Assembly: GCA_028702675.1 (NCBI GenBank)
Contig: JAQVOJ010000005.1
Location: 1 to 58,278 of the forward strand
Origin: Bacteroidales bacterium
GTDB lineage: Bacteria; Bacteroidota; Bacteroidia; Bacteroidales; ML635J-15
Direction of reading: 5' to 3'
DNA: 58,278 nucleotides
Shown: one piece after another, positions 27,901 to 36,141 of the stretch
Position numbering within the stretch: position 1 is the stretch's first letter
Layout of the letters: each line of letters begins with the position of its first letter
Notes under the pieces: generated by a model
What the model saw: the letters and a program-made list of their open reading frames with translations, nothing else
Told to the model about the DNA's origin: nothing
Databases searched by the model: none
Position numbers and translations under genes: made by a program

Positions 27901-30277
27901 CATCCGAATAAGTATAAGCGTAACTTGGAGCTCCGGTTGCATTTACTGTAGCCGTAGCGTTACAATCTCCAGGACATACAGGGGGTGTAGTAACAACATT
28001 AGCATTTGGTATGCTTCCAGAACTATTTATTGTAAAAGTATTGGAGCCAATGCATCCGTTAGAATCTTGAACAGTAACAGTATATGTACCGCTACATAAA
28101 TTATTCTCGGTAATACCTGAGCCTCCTGATGACCATGAGTATGACGAATAAGAAGTAGTTACAGTTGCTGTACCATCACAAATACCGCAGTTTTCGTTTG
28201 TGGTAGTTATACTTGGGACAGGATCGGGATAAACTGTAATATCAACACTCTCAGTATCTGTACAGCCACTTGCCCCTGCAGAAATTGTTAAAGTTACAGT
28301 ATGTGTGCCAGGAGAATTAAATGTAATTCCGGTAGGGTTGTGTGCAGTTGAGGATGCCGGAGTTCCACCTCCAAAATTCCAACTATAACTTTCACTGGGT
28401 ACAGGAGTGCCTGTATGTGTAAAATTGAATGATTGACCTGTAAAGCATTGGTTCCCATTATATGTAAATGTTGCATCAGGTATGTCCGGTGCAACAAGAG
28501 TAACACTATTAGTATTTTCACACCCATCTGCGTCTGTAAGTGTTAGGTTATAAGTACCCGGACTTAGATTTGTAAACGTATGGCTTACAGTAACCCCTGA
28601 TTGGGTCATTGAGTTAGCTTGAACAGTAAATGGTGGTACTCCCGATGTAGGAGTAATCGTAATACTACCATTATTCCCTGCACAGCCAGGGTTGGTAGTA
28701 GATACATTTGCCGCAACAGGGGGCGGGGCATTTAAGACTAATGTCTCTGTCCACTCACATAACCCATTTGAGTCTCCAATTGTTATAGTATAAGAACCCG
28801 GAGCTAAACCTGTAAGATTTTGTTGTGTTGATGTAAAACCTGATGGTCCTACCCAATTAAAATTGTAAGGAGAAGTTCCTCCTGATACACCACTAATTGT
28901 TATAGTTCCATCATTAACATTATAGCAACTCGGATCAGTATATGCTCCTGTTGCTGTTATACCATCTATTGTAAAGGTAATACTACTTTGAGGAGAATAA
29001 TTTCCACAAATATCTGTAACTCCTCCACCTACGGCAGTTAAAGTATATGTGCCATCGTGCTGTAAGTAATCGCCTAATGCAAAATTCCAAATATCATCAT
29101 AATAGGTGTCGCCATAAGTACTACCTAAACCGGCTTGACAAAAGTCACTCCAAACATCATTTATTGTATATGTCCCATTTGGACCTGTAAGTGTAAAGTC
29201 TGATGCGTTAACACCGGTGCACCATATTTTTTCTGAAAACTGAACAGTAAGATATGATGAGCCACAATATGGAGCATAGATTAAATGGTCTATATAGGCT
29301 GGATCATTATCAACAATAGATGCTGTACTTCCCGAAAAATTTATATTATAACCGTTAGTTGAGGCAGAAAAGTTACTTACATTAATAACATAAGTATCTC
29401 CGGCAGTAACGGTTAGTGGACTATTATAATTTGAACAGCTATTGGGACCTTCACACGAAGTTGAACCTGAACCTAATCCTGTAGGTCCGGTAGTTCCACA
29501 ATAATTACAACTTAAAGGTGGATTGGCACTATAATTAATCAAGTCTTCGCATGTAACACTTGAAGATAGTCTCCATAATGCCCAGTCGTAATCGTCAGCA
29601 GAATTTACAGGATTAATTAAAAATGCTAAAGAACCACTTGAGGCAACAGTAAATGTGTACCACATATTATTATCTTCGCCTGAGACCAGACAGTTCGGAC
29701 AATTGTTAACATTAACCGCCATCCCATCATTGGTGTTAAAATCGTACAGATCAGTATAATTCCCTTCACCTGATGCTGAAATAGTATGAGTATTGCTAAC
29801 GTCGCATAATGGTAATGCACCTAAACAGTCGGCTTCAGATGGGGGGGTTAATACTCTGTAAGCCATTGTTCCAATTGATGAGCTGGTAGTATTACAATTA
29901 TATCTGTAGATAACAACACTATAAACGCCATTTGCAGGAGGTGTAAATGTTATGCTACTACCAAGACCGCAAAAATCATCATTATATGCATAAACGGTTG
30001 CTCCACTAGCATCGCATATTTCTAACTGAGTATCGCCGCTGTAGCTACCTCCACCTTCGCAAAAAGTAAATATATAAGTCATATAATCAACTCCTGCAAA
30101 AGTGTAACGAGTTCCTGAATTAACATTGATTGTTTGATAATATTCATGTAGAGTTAGAGCTCCTGCGTTAGTAGTTGAGGTTCCACTATTACATTGTGCA
30201 TATATGCTGTTTGAACTTAACGAAAATATGCTAAGCCAAAATAAAATTATTAAGTAGTAGTAAAGCTTTATTCTCAT
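21905..30277 (-). CDS. Giant SprB-repeat surface protein with T9SS C-terminal domain
   Basis: A 2790-residue cell-surface protein. Order: signal peptide 1-27 (SIYAQ); a Cys-rich CUB/pre-peptidase-like region 28-140; a second adhesin-like region 150-435; about 24 SprB repeats of some 75-80 residues (441-2371), interrupted once by a PKD-like domain after repeat 2; two Ig-like modules 2372-2528; two PKD domains 2529-2617 and 2618-2698; and a gliding-motility-associated C-terminal domain 2699-2790 (YMPTAINIRTPGNDELYPKG to SGQVTVFK), which directs secretion by the type IX system. SprB is the gliding adhesin of Flavobacterium; adhesion here is inferred. Probable operon with the three genes upstream. 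Confidence 0.93.
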   Translation of the reverse strand: MRIKLYYYLIILFWLSIFSLSSNSIYAQCNSGTSTTNAGALTLHEYYQTINVNSGTRYTFAGVDYMTYIFTFCEGGGSYSGDTQLEICDASGATVYAYNDDFCGLGSSITFTPPANGVYSVVIYRYNCNTTSSSIGTMAYRVLTPPSEADCLGALPLCDVSNTHTISASGEGNYTDLYDFNTNDGMAVNVNNCPNCLVSGEDNNMWYTFTVASSGSLAFLINPVNSADDYDWALWRLSSSVTCEDLINYSANPPLSCNYCGTTGPTGLGSGSTSCEGPNSCSNYNSPLTVTAGDTYVINVSNFSASTNGYNINFSGSTASIVDNDPAYIDHLIYAPYCGSSYLTVQFSEKIWCTGVNASDFTLTGPNGTYTINDVWSDFCQAGLGSTYGDTYYDDIWNFALGDYLQHDGTYTLTAVGGGVTDICGNYSPQSSITFTIDGITATGAYTDPSCYNVNDGTITISGVSGGTSPYNFNWVGPSGFTSTQQNLTGLAPGSYTITIGDSNGLCEWTETLVLNAPPPVAANVSTTNPGCAGNNGSITITPTSGVPPFTVQANSMTQSGVTVSHTFTNLSPGTYNLTLTDADGCENTNSVTLVAPDIPDATFTYNGNQCFTGQSFNFTHTGTPVPSESYSWNFGGGTPASSTAHNPTGITFNSPGTHTVTLTISAGASGCTDTESVDITVYPDPVPSITTTNENCGICDGTATVTTSYSSYSWSSGGSGITENNLCSGTYTVTVQDSNGCIGSNTFTINSSGSIPNANVVTTPPVCPGDCNATATVNATGAPSYAYTYSDGTTPNNQSTGGLCAGNYTVTVADATNPACYTIENFSISDPAGMSLTMSSTDATCGLANGSASVSVSGGSNPYSYNWSNGGITGTINNILAGNYTVTVTDGDGCTVEGSVSVIDGGVPFSISTSVVSDASCNNYCDGSATVTVTGGSGPFSYTWSSGSNPNSQTVTGLCDGTHYVTVAEGLCQVNASVSISEPPAITATTSTVGSHCGLPDGSATVTASGGTVSGDYSYEWSSTPAQYSATATNLVAGVYSVTVEDDNGCTESFNANVPDLGGVSVNITTLPASCNGSTDGSATAHVSGGTADFTYLWSTGSSTTTPDLTNTITVGAGPVSVIVTDASGCTAQANATISQPPALVLAVDNTTPTTCNGDCDGTVTISYTGGTPPVSYSWGSGNNPNAATNTNLCAGTHSVTVTDNNACSASISYSITQPAPIVLSTTVIDANCGNSDGSASVTASGGTVAGDYLYQWSAGTPSTNSTVTGLSAAGSPYTVIVTDDNGCSQTASVTVNDIAGPSASISSYNDVTCAGLSDGQATVSVGGGTPNYTYIWNTTPPQTAVTAMGLGMGYYEVTVTDQIGCTTTAGITINEPGLLTLNILPNAIDCFGNCSGEAFAQVTGGTTPYSPIWSNLNTTLLNSGLCAGDYSVTITDAHGCTISDDVTILENEPIIITGDITESDCGQANGSIDVDVTGGSTPYSYLWNTGDLTQDLLNISAGTYIVTVTDNKGCQAILNFAVNDITGPVATIGASSNVSCFGVCDGTITVNVVGGSGIFQYNWSTTPAQTSATATNLCAGNYSVTVNDLITGCIATTSATITEPLALASLSTVENTSCYNDCDGSIELTPYNGTPPYSFNWTGPGTIPNDEDIYNLCHGDYTVAIIDDNGCILTNDYTVDEPDFITIPTSSTLTSCNGLCNGTATASPYGGTPPYTYLWSDNAQTTQTAVGLCEGTYTVTVYDNNGCSETNVVTVNSPTQLSFANVSVDDVLCYGGSSGNIQVIPTGGTPPYDFLWSNGSTNSSPINLPAGQHCVTVSDNNGCEIDTCIYINEPPVINVQINATNETCYNSCDGEIEAIVTGGSAPFTYLWSNNETNSIINNLCSGIYNLTVIDINGCNVYTSGSITGPNILDIVTQNTIQPHCSNSDGMVAVSVVGGVPPYSYIWSDPGGSSNTLNNIPAGTYTVTVTDSHGCSDFHSVSISDISAPEITDIIISNVQCSGNSDGTAEVIFTSTTPSNTIAWSNGQNGPIAINLAEGTYSVTITDENNCSASESFTITQPNPVSIEVANINHVTCNGFCNASAIVQTYGGTLPLTITWNGGQTGHNATGLCAGLYVVTVTDANGCIDSVEFEITEPDPIEVDAIITPATCYGSCDGVITLTVSGGHNNYSVDWPQLGQNTMVVEGLCAGPHTVIVYDASDAGCFVQETFVVTQPPPIQASFDTDNATCDMDNGSAWVSSIYGGSGGYTYLWNPGGYTSDSIYNAAPGLYEVLITDINGCNESYQVSIGVTQPPQLDNVNYGDVTCFGGNDGYAEIYVSQGMPPYEYNWSPDVTDEWASYELTTNIYAVTIVDADGCEVYTTFPIGSPSEIELFTDGDRTICIGDSTIVSASASGGIPPYTFLWEDLGYGPSYFVDPIVSTDYNVIAIDANGCESATGQVHITVNPPLDLTVNIPPSICEGDNAQLVAVAEGGDGNYLYHWSDDNSVTVENTHLVSPTENTTYQIVLSDGCGTPNDTVEVTVNVAPGPEINLTKTPYKGCSPLLVTFDNETTNLTYTYDWNFADAESGENNWSNLKRPTHLFEEPGNYLVSVDITTAAGCTERGTTTVRVHTSPIADFIAHPWSTGLFDSQIDFTDQSIDAYAWEWHFGDGHQTGEQNPTHVYYDQGEFPVMLIAFSQEGCIDTVVHNVEIIEDHRLYMPTAINIRTPGNDELYPKGVGFDYDSYKFEVYNRWGELIFTTNDINEHWKGRYSQNKGDYVPQGMYVWIITLKDKYGKDHTYSGQVTVFK
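23165..28957 (-). repeat. Array of about 24 SprB-type coding repeats
   Basis: Each unit follows the plan C-x3-(C/x)-DG, GG(T/S)PPY-x-Y-x-W, L(C/x)AG-x-Y-x-VTV-x-D-x-x-GC. Units are diverged at DNA level, so the array is old rather than recently amplified. Eleven units carry two extra cysteines, the others neither. Confidence 0.85.
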
Positions 30278-30319
30278 ATTATTTCGTTTTTACAGATGCG
30301 TTTGTAGTTTGGGACTATA

Positions 30320-30949
30320 TTATTTAATAATGTACTTTTTCGTGTTATTTAAAACTTCTATTTGTTTTTCTTCGTCTAACTTATTAAAATCTTCTTTAGA
30401 AATTTCAATAATATGATTTTCATCTAATTCATGTAACATTTCCTGATATTCTAAAGGATTCGCTTCTACCCATTGTTGTTTGCGTTTTGCATAATCCTTC
30501 TTGTCATCTTGTTTGTTTCCTGTATCATTATATTTTGGAAAACCCGGATAGTTAACATCGTTTCTTTGTAATTGGTCTCCATCGCTAATATTAGTAGCTG
30601 CAGAGTTTTCAATAGTTCCATTTATTGAAACTGTCGAAAAATCATAATCTACATTATGAGTAAGTAGGATATTTCTAACATATTCGGCAGTAATATCATT
30701 ACTACATTGAATATGAAAACGGTCTTTACCTTGACTTGATAAAAAATATCTTGCAAATGAAATCTTTGAATCATCTAATAAACTCTGAACTATAGCATCT
30801 GCCTGTTCATCATTATTAAGTCCTTTTACATGAAAATAAATGCTTGATTCATTACCAAGTGGCTTTTTTAAAGTAAATTCCAATACGTCTTGTGAATAGC
30901 TAAAGCATGTAAATGCTAACAATCCTAAAATCATATAAAACTTTTTCAT
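30320..30949 (-). CDS. Exported protein of unknown function
   Basis: A 209-residue protein with a signal peptide at 1-20 (CFSYSQD). Residues 22-112 look like a beta-alpha-beta-beta-alpha-beta (ferredoxin/HMA-like) domain: SSIYFHVKGLNNDEQADAIVQSLL then SSQGKDRFHIQC and AEYVRNILLTHNVDYDFS. The rest is charged and probably extended or helical (KKDYAKRKQQWVEANP). It lies between the anti-sigma-like gene and the giant SprB gene (34 and 42 bp gaps) and may assist secretion or regulation of that protein. I do not recognise a named family. Confidence 0.75.
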   Translation of the reverse strand: MKKFYMILGLLAFTCFSYSQDVLEFTLKKPLGNESSIYFHVKGLNNDEQADAIVQSLLDDSKISFARYFLSSQGKDRFHIQCSNDITAEYVRNILLTHNVDYDFSTVSINGTIENSAATNISDGDQLQRNDVNYPGFPKYNDTGNKQDDKKDYAKRKQQWVEANPLEYQEMLHELDENHIIEISKEDFNKLDEEKQIEVLNNTKKYIIK

Positions 30950-30983
30950 ATTAAGTAGTTTATTTAGTTTCTAATATTATTTT

Positions 30984-32270
30984 TTAATTACCTATAAGAT
31001 TTACTTGTCCTTTTCTAACTTTTGAATTACCATATTTGTCAATAGTAATAATTTCCCATAAATATATACCAGGTTCTGCCATTTCACCTATATTATTTAT
31101 TTTACCATTCCATAAATTATCTAATCTATCTGTTTCAAAAACGAGTTTTCCTGTTCTGTCGAAAATAAGCATTCTAATTGTATAATCTTCTAAATAATCG
31201 CCAATTGGACCAAATTCAGCATTAATCCCGTTACTTAATGGTCTAAATGCTGTTGGAACAAAATAGTTGTGCTCTATTTCAATATCTATTATTTTACTTG
31301 ATGTAGATTTACAACCTTGATTATTAATAACGGTGTGTTTAACTGTAAATCTACCATCTTTAGTAAACTCATATTCAAAAGAACGTTCAGTTTCAATAAT
31401 TCCATCAAGTTCCCATTTATGCAAAACTTCTTGTTCAGAAAAACTATTAAAAGTATAAAAATTATTATTTATATCAAAAGAAAAATCTGAAACTGGGGTA
31501 TTAAATATTTCTATAATTTCAAATGAACGTGTTTTAACTACCTTGTCGTTCTGATCGTATATGGTGAGAGTTGGTTCGTATAGACCGTGCTTTTCGTATG
31601 TGTGTGAAATATTTTTCCCATTTGATTGTTTATTGTCCCCAAAATTCCATACAGCTTTCATGTTTTTAGACAAATTTTCCACTTCAAACTCAACTAAGCC
31701 TGGCACACATTGATTTATTATATTAATATTTGATCTAATAGATTCTATATCAAATGAAAGCTTGTCTGCTAAATTATTTTCTTCTGAACCGCTCTCTTGT
31801 GAATTAATACTTGTATTATCCTCAATATTATTATCCTCTTCAAAATCGGATTCTGTAATTTTATTTACTGTATAATTTGTACTTTCTGTGTTGTTCTTTT
31901 GTAAATTGCTTGTATTATTATTCTCTACAAATGTTGTGGTATTATTATTATCGGTAGAGTTGCTATTTTCGCTTGATATTGAATCATTAGATTTAATTAT
32001 AGGTTTTTCGTTTTCTGAACTTAAATTGATATTTTCTTGTTGATTTTGTTGTTTTTCTTCTGATATTGTTTTGTTATTGATTGAGTCGATTACAACAAAT
32101 GCAACAATAGAAATAACAGCAACAGTAATACTGCTGATAATCCAATGCTTATATCCCCAGCTTGTTGGTTTATGTGTTTTAGAAATAAATTCTTCCCATG
32201 CACCACTGCTTACAGGTGCATTGTAGTTTTCTAATTTATTTCTTATTTCTTTTTCAAATTTATTCATCAC
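30984..32270 (-). CDS. Anti-sigma-like membrane protein with PKD and T9SS-type C-terminal domains
   Basis: A 428-residue protein. Residues 1-40 (FEKEIRNKLENYNAPVSSGAWEEF) resemble the cytoplasmic part of Bacteroidota anti-sigma-type proteins; one membrane helix spans 42-61; a Ser/Asn/Glu-rich linker follows to about 180; a PKD-like domain lies at 195-262 (VWNFGDNKQSNGKN); and a gliding-motility-associated C-terminal domain is at 336-428 (YFVPTAFRPLSNG, then GIYLWEIITIDKYG). Its start overlaps the sigma-factor gene by 11 bp. It probably restrains that sigma factor and senses a periplasmic or secretion cue. Confidence 0.82.
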   Translation of the reverse strand: MMNKFEKEIRNKLENYNAPVSSGAWEEFISKTHKPTSWGYKHWIISSITVAVISIVAFVVIDSINNKTISEEKQQNQQENINLSSENEKPIIKSNDSISSENSNSTDNNNTTTFVENNNTSNLQKNNTESTNYTVNKITESDFEEDNNIEDNTSINSQESGSEENNLADKLSFDIESIRSNINIINQCVPGLVEFEVENLSKNMKAVWNFGDNKQSNGKNISHTYEKHGLYEPTLTIYDQNDKVVKTRSFEIIEIFNTPVSDFSFDINNNFYTFNSFSEQEVLHKWELDGIIETERSFEYEFTKDGRFTVKHTVINNQGCKSTSSKIIDIEIEHNYFVPTAFRPLSNGINAEFGPIGDYLEDYTIRMLIFDRTGKLVFETDRLDNLWNGKINNIGEMAEPGIYLWEIITIDKYGNSKVRKGQVNLIGN

Positions 32271-32838
32271 TATTTTCGTAATATTTTTCGTATAATAATT
32301 TTAATTTTGCTTTAGCTTTAGCTAAATTTGATTTTGATGTACCTATACTTATATTAAGCATCTCTGCAATTTCTTTATGCGAATAATCTTCTACAACATA
32401 AAGATTAAATACGGTTCGGTAGCTTGGTGTAAGTTCTTGAATTAATTCAATAATTCGTTCTGCTTTTAATTTGGCTATTTTCATCTCTTCAATTTCATTG
32501 TCTGAATCATCTTCTAAGCGACTAAATTTGTGTTCTCCTTCAAATTCAAAATACATCTTTTTATTCTTTCTAAAATAGTCAATAGCATTATTAACTATTA
32601 TTCTTCGTATCCAACCTTCGAAAGAACCTGTGTGCTTAAAATTATTCATCTTTTCAAAGACCTTAATAAATCCGTCGTGTAACAAGTCCTTAGCTTCTTC
32701 ACGATCTGATGCGTACCTTAAACAAAGACCTAGCATTTTGCCGTAAACAGCCTCATATAACTGTCTTTGGCAGTTGTTGTCGCCCCTGATACAACCCTGT
32801 ACTATTCTATCAACATTTTCACTGCTGCTCAGGTCCAT
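32260..32838 (-). CDS. ECF-type RNA polymerase sigma factor
   Basis: A 192-residue ECF sigma-70 factor. Region 2 spans about 30-95 (YASDREEAKDLLHDGFIKVFEKM and FEGWIRRIIVNNAIDYFRKNKK) and region 4 about 128-180 (LTPSYRTVFNLYVVEDYSHKEIAEMLNISIGTSKSNLAKAKAKL). No region 3 is present, as expected. It heads the operon that ends with the giant SprB gene; overlap with the anti-sigma-like gene suggests coupled translation. Its target promoters are unknown, but the downstream genes are the obvious candidates. Confidence 0.92.
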   Translation of the reverse strand: MDLSSSENVDRIVQGCIRGDNNCQRQLYEAVYGKMLGLCLRYASDREEAKDLLHDGFIKVFEKMNNFKHTGSFEGWIRRIIVNNAIDYFRKNKKMYFEFEGEHKFSRLEDDSDNEIEEMKIAKLKAERIIELIQELTPSYRTVFNLYVVEDYSHKEIAEMLNISIGTSKSNLAKAKAKLKLLYEKYYENSDE

Positions 32839-33097
32839 AATTACACTTTTCGGTTTTTAGACGTGAATTTTATAAGTTAGTTGTCTTGACTTATTAAAAT
32901 TTAGCCTTAAATATATTATTTTTTTTTAACATATTATTATTGATGTTAAAATTTAATGGCATGTAGCTTTTAACTTTTGGTTTATTTTATTTAAGTTTGT
33001 TCGTATTTAAATGATTAAATTAAATGTTTAATGATAAGATTGTTAAATTATTATATTTTTATTTTTAAAAAGTGTGTGTTAATATAAAACAACAATT

Positions 33098-34267
33098 ATG
33101 AATATTCACGAATATCAGGCAAAACAAATTTTAAAGGAATACGGTGTACCTGTGTTAGATGGCTATGTCGCTTCTACTACACAAGAGGCTGTTGAAGCTG
33201 CTAAAAAGCTTAAGTCTTCTGTTTTTGTTGTAAAAGCACAAATTCATGCCGGCGGCAGAGGTAAAGGTGGGGGAGTTAAAATTGCAAAGAATTTTGACGA
33301 AGTATATAAGTATGCTAAGGAAATCTTAGGGATGAATTTGGTAACTCATCAAACGGGGACAAAAGGTAAACATGTAAATCTTATATATATAGAATCGGGA
33401 GCGAAGATTATCAAGGAATTTTATTTCGGAATTACTCTTGATAGAATTTTAGAAAAGCCGGTGATTATGGCTTCTGCAGAAGGTGGTGTTGAAATCGAAA
33501 AGCTTGCAGAAGAAACTCCTGAAAAAATATTTAAGTTGGTAATTGATCCCCTTTTTGGACTTCAAGAATTTCAAGCTCGAAATTTGGCTTACAAGCTTGG
33601 TTTTAACAATAATCAAGTAAAACAATTCGTAAAATTTGCTTTGGCCGTATATGAAGCATATATGCAAAAAGATGCTAATTTAGTAGAAATAAATCCATTA
33701 GCATTAATCGAAGATGATAAACTAATTGCATTAGATGCAAAAATGAGCTTTGATGATAACGCATTGTATAGAAATTTAGATGTGGCTAAAATGAGAGACT
33801 TATCCGAAGAAGACTCTGCCAAAATTGAAGCAGCAAAATATTCTTTGAATTATATAAAGCTAAGTGGGAATGTTGGTTGTATGGTAAATGGTGCCGGATT
33901 GGCAATGGCAACAATGGATATAATTAAGCATAAAGGTGGAGAACCTGCAAATTTTCTTGACGTTGGTGGTGGAGCCAGCCCTGAAACTGTAGCTAAAGGG
34001 ATGCAAATTATCCTTGAAGACAAAAATGTCAAGGCATTATTTATTAATATTTTTGGTGGAATTGTTCGCTGCGATAGAATTGCTAATGGTATTATTGAGG
34101 CAACTCAAAATATTAATATTGATGTTCCTGTAATAGTAAGATTAGATGGAACTAATGCTGAAGAAGCAGCTGAATTATTAAAAAAATCTGGTATAAAACA
34201 GCTAATTTCAGCACAAGACTTAAACGAAGGAGCCGAAAAAGCAGTAGAAATTGTAAAAAAATCATAA
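33098..34267 (+). CDS. sucC: Succinate-CoA ligase, beta subunit
   Basis: A 389-residue ATP-grasp subunit of succinyl-CoA synthetase, which interconverts succinate + CoA + ATP/GTP with succinyl-CoA. The N-terminus [19 protein letters not shown] is canonical; [16 protein letters not shown] is the nucleotide loop and [15 protein letters not shown] near residue 318 contacts the alpha subunit. In this block it probably feeds succinate toward propionate. sucD follows by 2 bp. The 259 bp upstream (32839-33097) show no clear promoter motif. Confidence 0.96.
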   Translation: MNIHEYQAKQILKEYGVPVLDGYVASTTQEAVEAAKKLKSSVFVVKAQIHAGGRGKGGGVKIAKNFDEVYKYAKEILGMNLVTHQTGTKGKHVNLIYIESGAKIIKEFYFGITLDRILEKPVIMASAEGGVEIEKLAEETPEKIFKLVIDPLFGLQEFQARNLAYKLGFNNNQVKQFVKFALAVYEAYMQKDANLVEINPLALIEDDKLIALDAKMSFDDNALYRNLDVAKMRDLSEEDSAKIEAAKYSLNYIKLSGNVGCMVNGAGLAMATMDIIKHKGGEPANFLDVGGGASPETVAKGMQIILEDKNVKALFINIFGGIVRCDRIANGIIEATQNINIDVPVIVRLDGTNAEEAAELLKKSGIKQLISAQDLNEGAEKAVEIVKKS

Positions 34268-34269
34268 TC

Positions 34270-35154
34270 ATGAGCATACTTGTTAATAGAGATACTAAAG
34301 TAATTGTACAGGGATTTACAGGGAAAGAAGGATCTTTCCATGCACAGCAGTGTATCGAATATGGTACAAATATACTTGGTGGAGTTACACCTGGTAAAGG
34401 CGGTGCTCTGCATCTAAATAAACCGGTGTTTAATTCTGTTGAAGAGGCCGTTAAAGCTACAGGTGCAGAACTTAGTTTGATTTTTGTGCCTCCGGCATTT
34501 GCAGCTAATAGTATTATGGAGGCTGCTGACGCAGGTATTAGGCTTGTTGTGTGTATTACCGAAGGCATTCCTGTTAAAGATATGATTATGGTAAAACAGT
34601 TTCTAAAAAATAAACAATGTTCGTTAATTGGACCTAATTGCCCTGGAATTATTACCGCTGATGAGGCTAAAATTGGAATTATGCCAGGCTTTGTTTTTAA
34701 AAAAGGTAGGATAGGTCTTATTTCAAAATCAGGAACTTTAACTTACGAGGCTGCTAACCAAATTGTAAATGCAGGTTTTGGTATATCTACGGCTATTGGG
34801 ATTGGTGGAGACTCAATTATTGGATATTCTTTTATCGATTTGTTAGAATTATTTGAAAAAGACGAGCAAACTGATGCAATGGTAATGATTGGAGAAATTG
34901 GAGGAGACCTCGAAATTAAAGCAGCAGAGTATATCAATAATAATATTAAAAAGCCCGTTGTAGCTTTTATTGCCGGCCAAACTGCACCTAAAGGTAAAAG
35001 AATGGGACACGCAGGTGCAATTATTGCAGGAAGTAAGGGGACAGCAAAAGAAAAAATTGACGCGTTAAAAAAAGCTGGTGTACGTGTAGCTGATTCTGCA
35101 GCTGAAATAGGATTGTCCTTGAATGAAATAAAGCATATTCTAAAAAAAAAATAA
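34270..35154 (+). CDS. sucD: Succinate-CoA ligase, alpha subunit
   Basis: A 294-residue CoA-binding subunit. CoA site: [20 protein letters not shown] at the N-terminus; phosphohistidine: H247 in RMGHAGAI (His246 in E. coli); the C-terminal [10 protein letters not shown] is usual. It forms the complex with SucC. Some 130 bp without a recognisable gene separate it from the fumarase genes, so those may have their own promoter. Confidence 0.96.
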   Translation: MSILVNRDTKVIVQGFTGKEGSFHAQQCIEYGTNILGGVTPGKGGALHLNKPVFNSVEEAVKATGAELSLIFVPPAFAANSIMEAADAGIRLVVCITEGIPVKDMIMVKQFLKNKQCSLIGPNCPGIITADEAKIGIMPGFVFKKGRIGLISKSGTLTYEAANQIVNAGFGISTAIGIGGDSIIGYSFIDLLELFEKDEQTDAMVMIGEIGGDLEIKAAEYINNNIKKPVVAFIAGQTAPKGKRMGHAGAIIAGSKGTAKEKIDALKKAGVRVADSAAEIGLSLNEIKHILKKK

Positions 35155-35284
35155 AATAATAAAAAAATGATAATTATACATAAAAATTGAGAATATGTTG
35201 TAAAACAAAATTAATAGCCCGTCTTACCTTTTCTTTTAGGCAATAAAGCATTACTTTAGATTTTTTAAATAATAAGTATTGTCT

Positions 35285-36130
35285 ATGAGGGATGTGAATC
35301 TTGAATTAATTACCGAAGTTGTTAAGTATTTGTCGATTGAGGCGAGTACAATAGCAAATGATGGTTTAGTAAAATCCTTACAAAAAGCACTTAAAACAGA
35401 GGCTTCTCCGGTAGGTGTTGAAATTTTGGAACAACTATTAGAAAATATTGAAATTGCCAAAACTGAAAAAATCCCAATTTGTCAAGACACCGGTTTTACT
35501 GTTGTATATGCAGATATTGGTCAAGATGTACATTTTGTGGGTGGAGATTTTAATGAAGCAATAAATAAAGGTGTTGCTCAAGGATATACTGACGGATTCT
35601 TACGAAAGTCTATAGTTGCAAATCCTATTACTGAACCCCAAAATACCGGTGATAATACTCCTGCAATTATTCACACACATCTTGTGCAAGGAGATAAAGT
35701 TAAATTAACTCTTTTGCCTAAAGGAGGTGGATCCGAAAATATGAGCCGTTTAAAAATGATGACACCGGCAGATGGTGTTGAAGGAGTTAAAAACTTTGTG
35801 GTAGAAACAGTAAAAATAGCAGGACCTAATCCTTGTCCACCAATTATAGTAGGGGTAGGCATAGGAGGTACTTTCGATTATGTTGCTTACTTGGCAAAAA
35901 AAGCAATTACAAGAGAATTAGGACAAAGGCACCCTAATCCAACTATTGCAAGCTTCGAAACAGAATGGCTAAAAGAAATAAATAAACTTGGAATAGGCCC
36001 TGCAGGGCTTGGTGGAAATACAACGGCTCTTGAACTGTTTATCGAAGAATTCCCGAGACATATTGCTACTTTCCCTGTTGCGGTAAATATTCAATGTCAT
36101 GCTGCAAGAGTTAAAACTGTAATTATTTAA
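35285..36130 (+). CDS. Fe-S fumarate hydratase, alpha subunit
   Basis: A 281-residue subunit of the two-gene class I fumarase (TtdA/FumA N-terminal family), which interconverts malate and fumarate with a [4Fe-4S] cluster. PICQDTGFTVVYADIG holds the first cluster cysteine, GGGSENMSRLKMM the second-half substrate loop, and GLGGNTTALELFIEEFPRHIA the C-terminal signature. A TTG two codons upstream is possible, but the ATG at 35285 is preferred. L(+)-tartrate dehydratase is the alternative; gene context favours fumarase. Confidence 0.88.
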   Translation: MRDVNLELITEVVKYLSIEASTIANDGLVKSLQKALKTEASPVGVEILEQLLENIEIAKTEKIPICQDTGFTVVYADIGQDVHFVGGDFNEAINKGVAQGYTDGFLRKSIVANPITEPQNTGDNTPAIIHTHLVQGDKVKLTLLPKGGGSENMSRLKMMTPADGVEGVKNFVVETVKIAGPNPCPPIIVGVGIGGTFDYVAYLAKKAITRELGQRHPNPTIASFETEWLKEINKLGIGPAGLGGNTTALELFIEEFPRHIATFPVAVNIQCHAARVKTVII

Positions 36131-36141
36131 TAATATAAGGA

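Noticed and set aside
22187-28099. Several open frames of 60-90 codons on the plus strand opposite the giant SprB gene
   Set aside because: They are by-products of the low-stop, Ser/Thr/Gly-rich repeats; none has a plausible start, family motif or promoter.
23165-28957. Repeat array as a possible CRISPR or tandem DNA repeat
   Set aside because: The periodicity of about 230 bp is at protein level; the DNA of the units is diverged and there are no spacers.
35155-35284. Gap between sucD and the fumarase gene as a site for a small gene or regulatory RNA
   Set aside because: No open frame, hairpin with T-run or conserved RNA pattern could be recognised.
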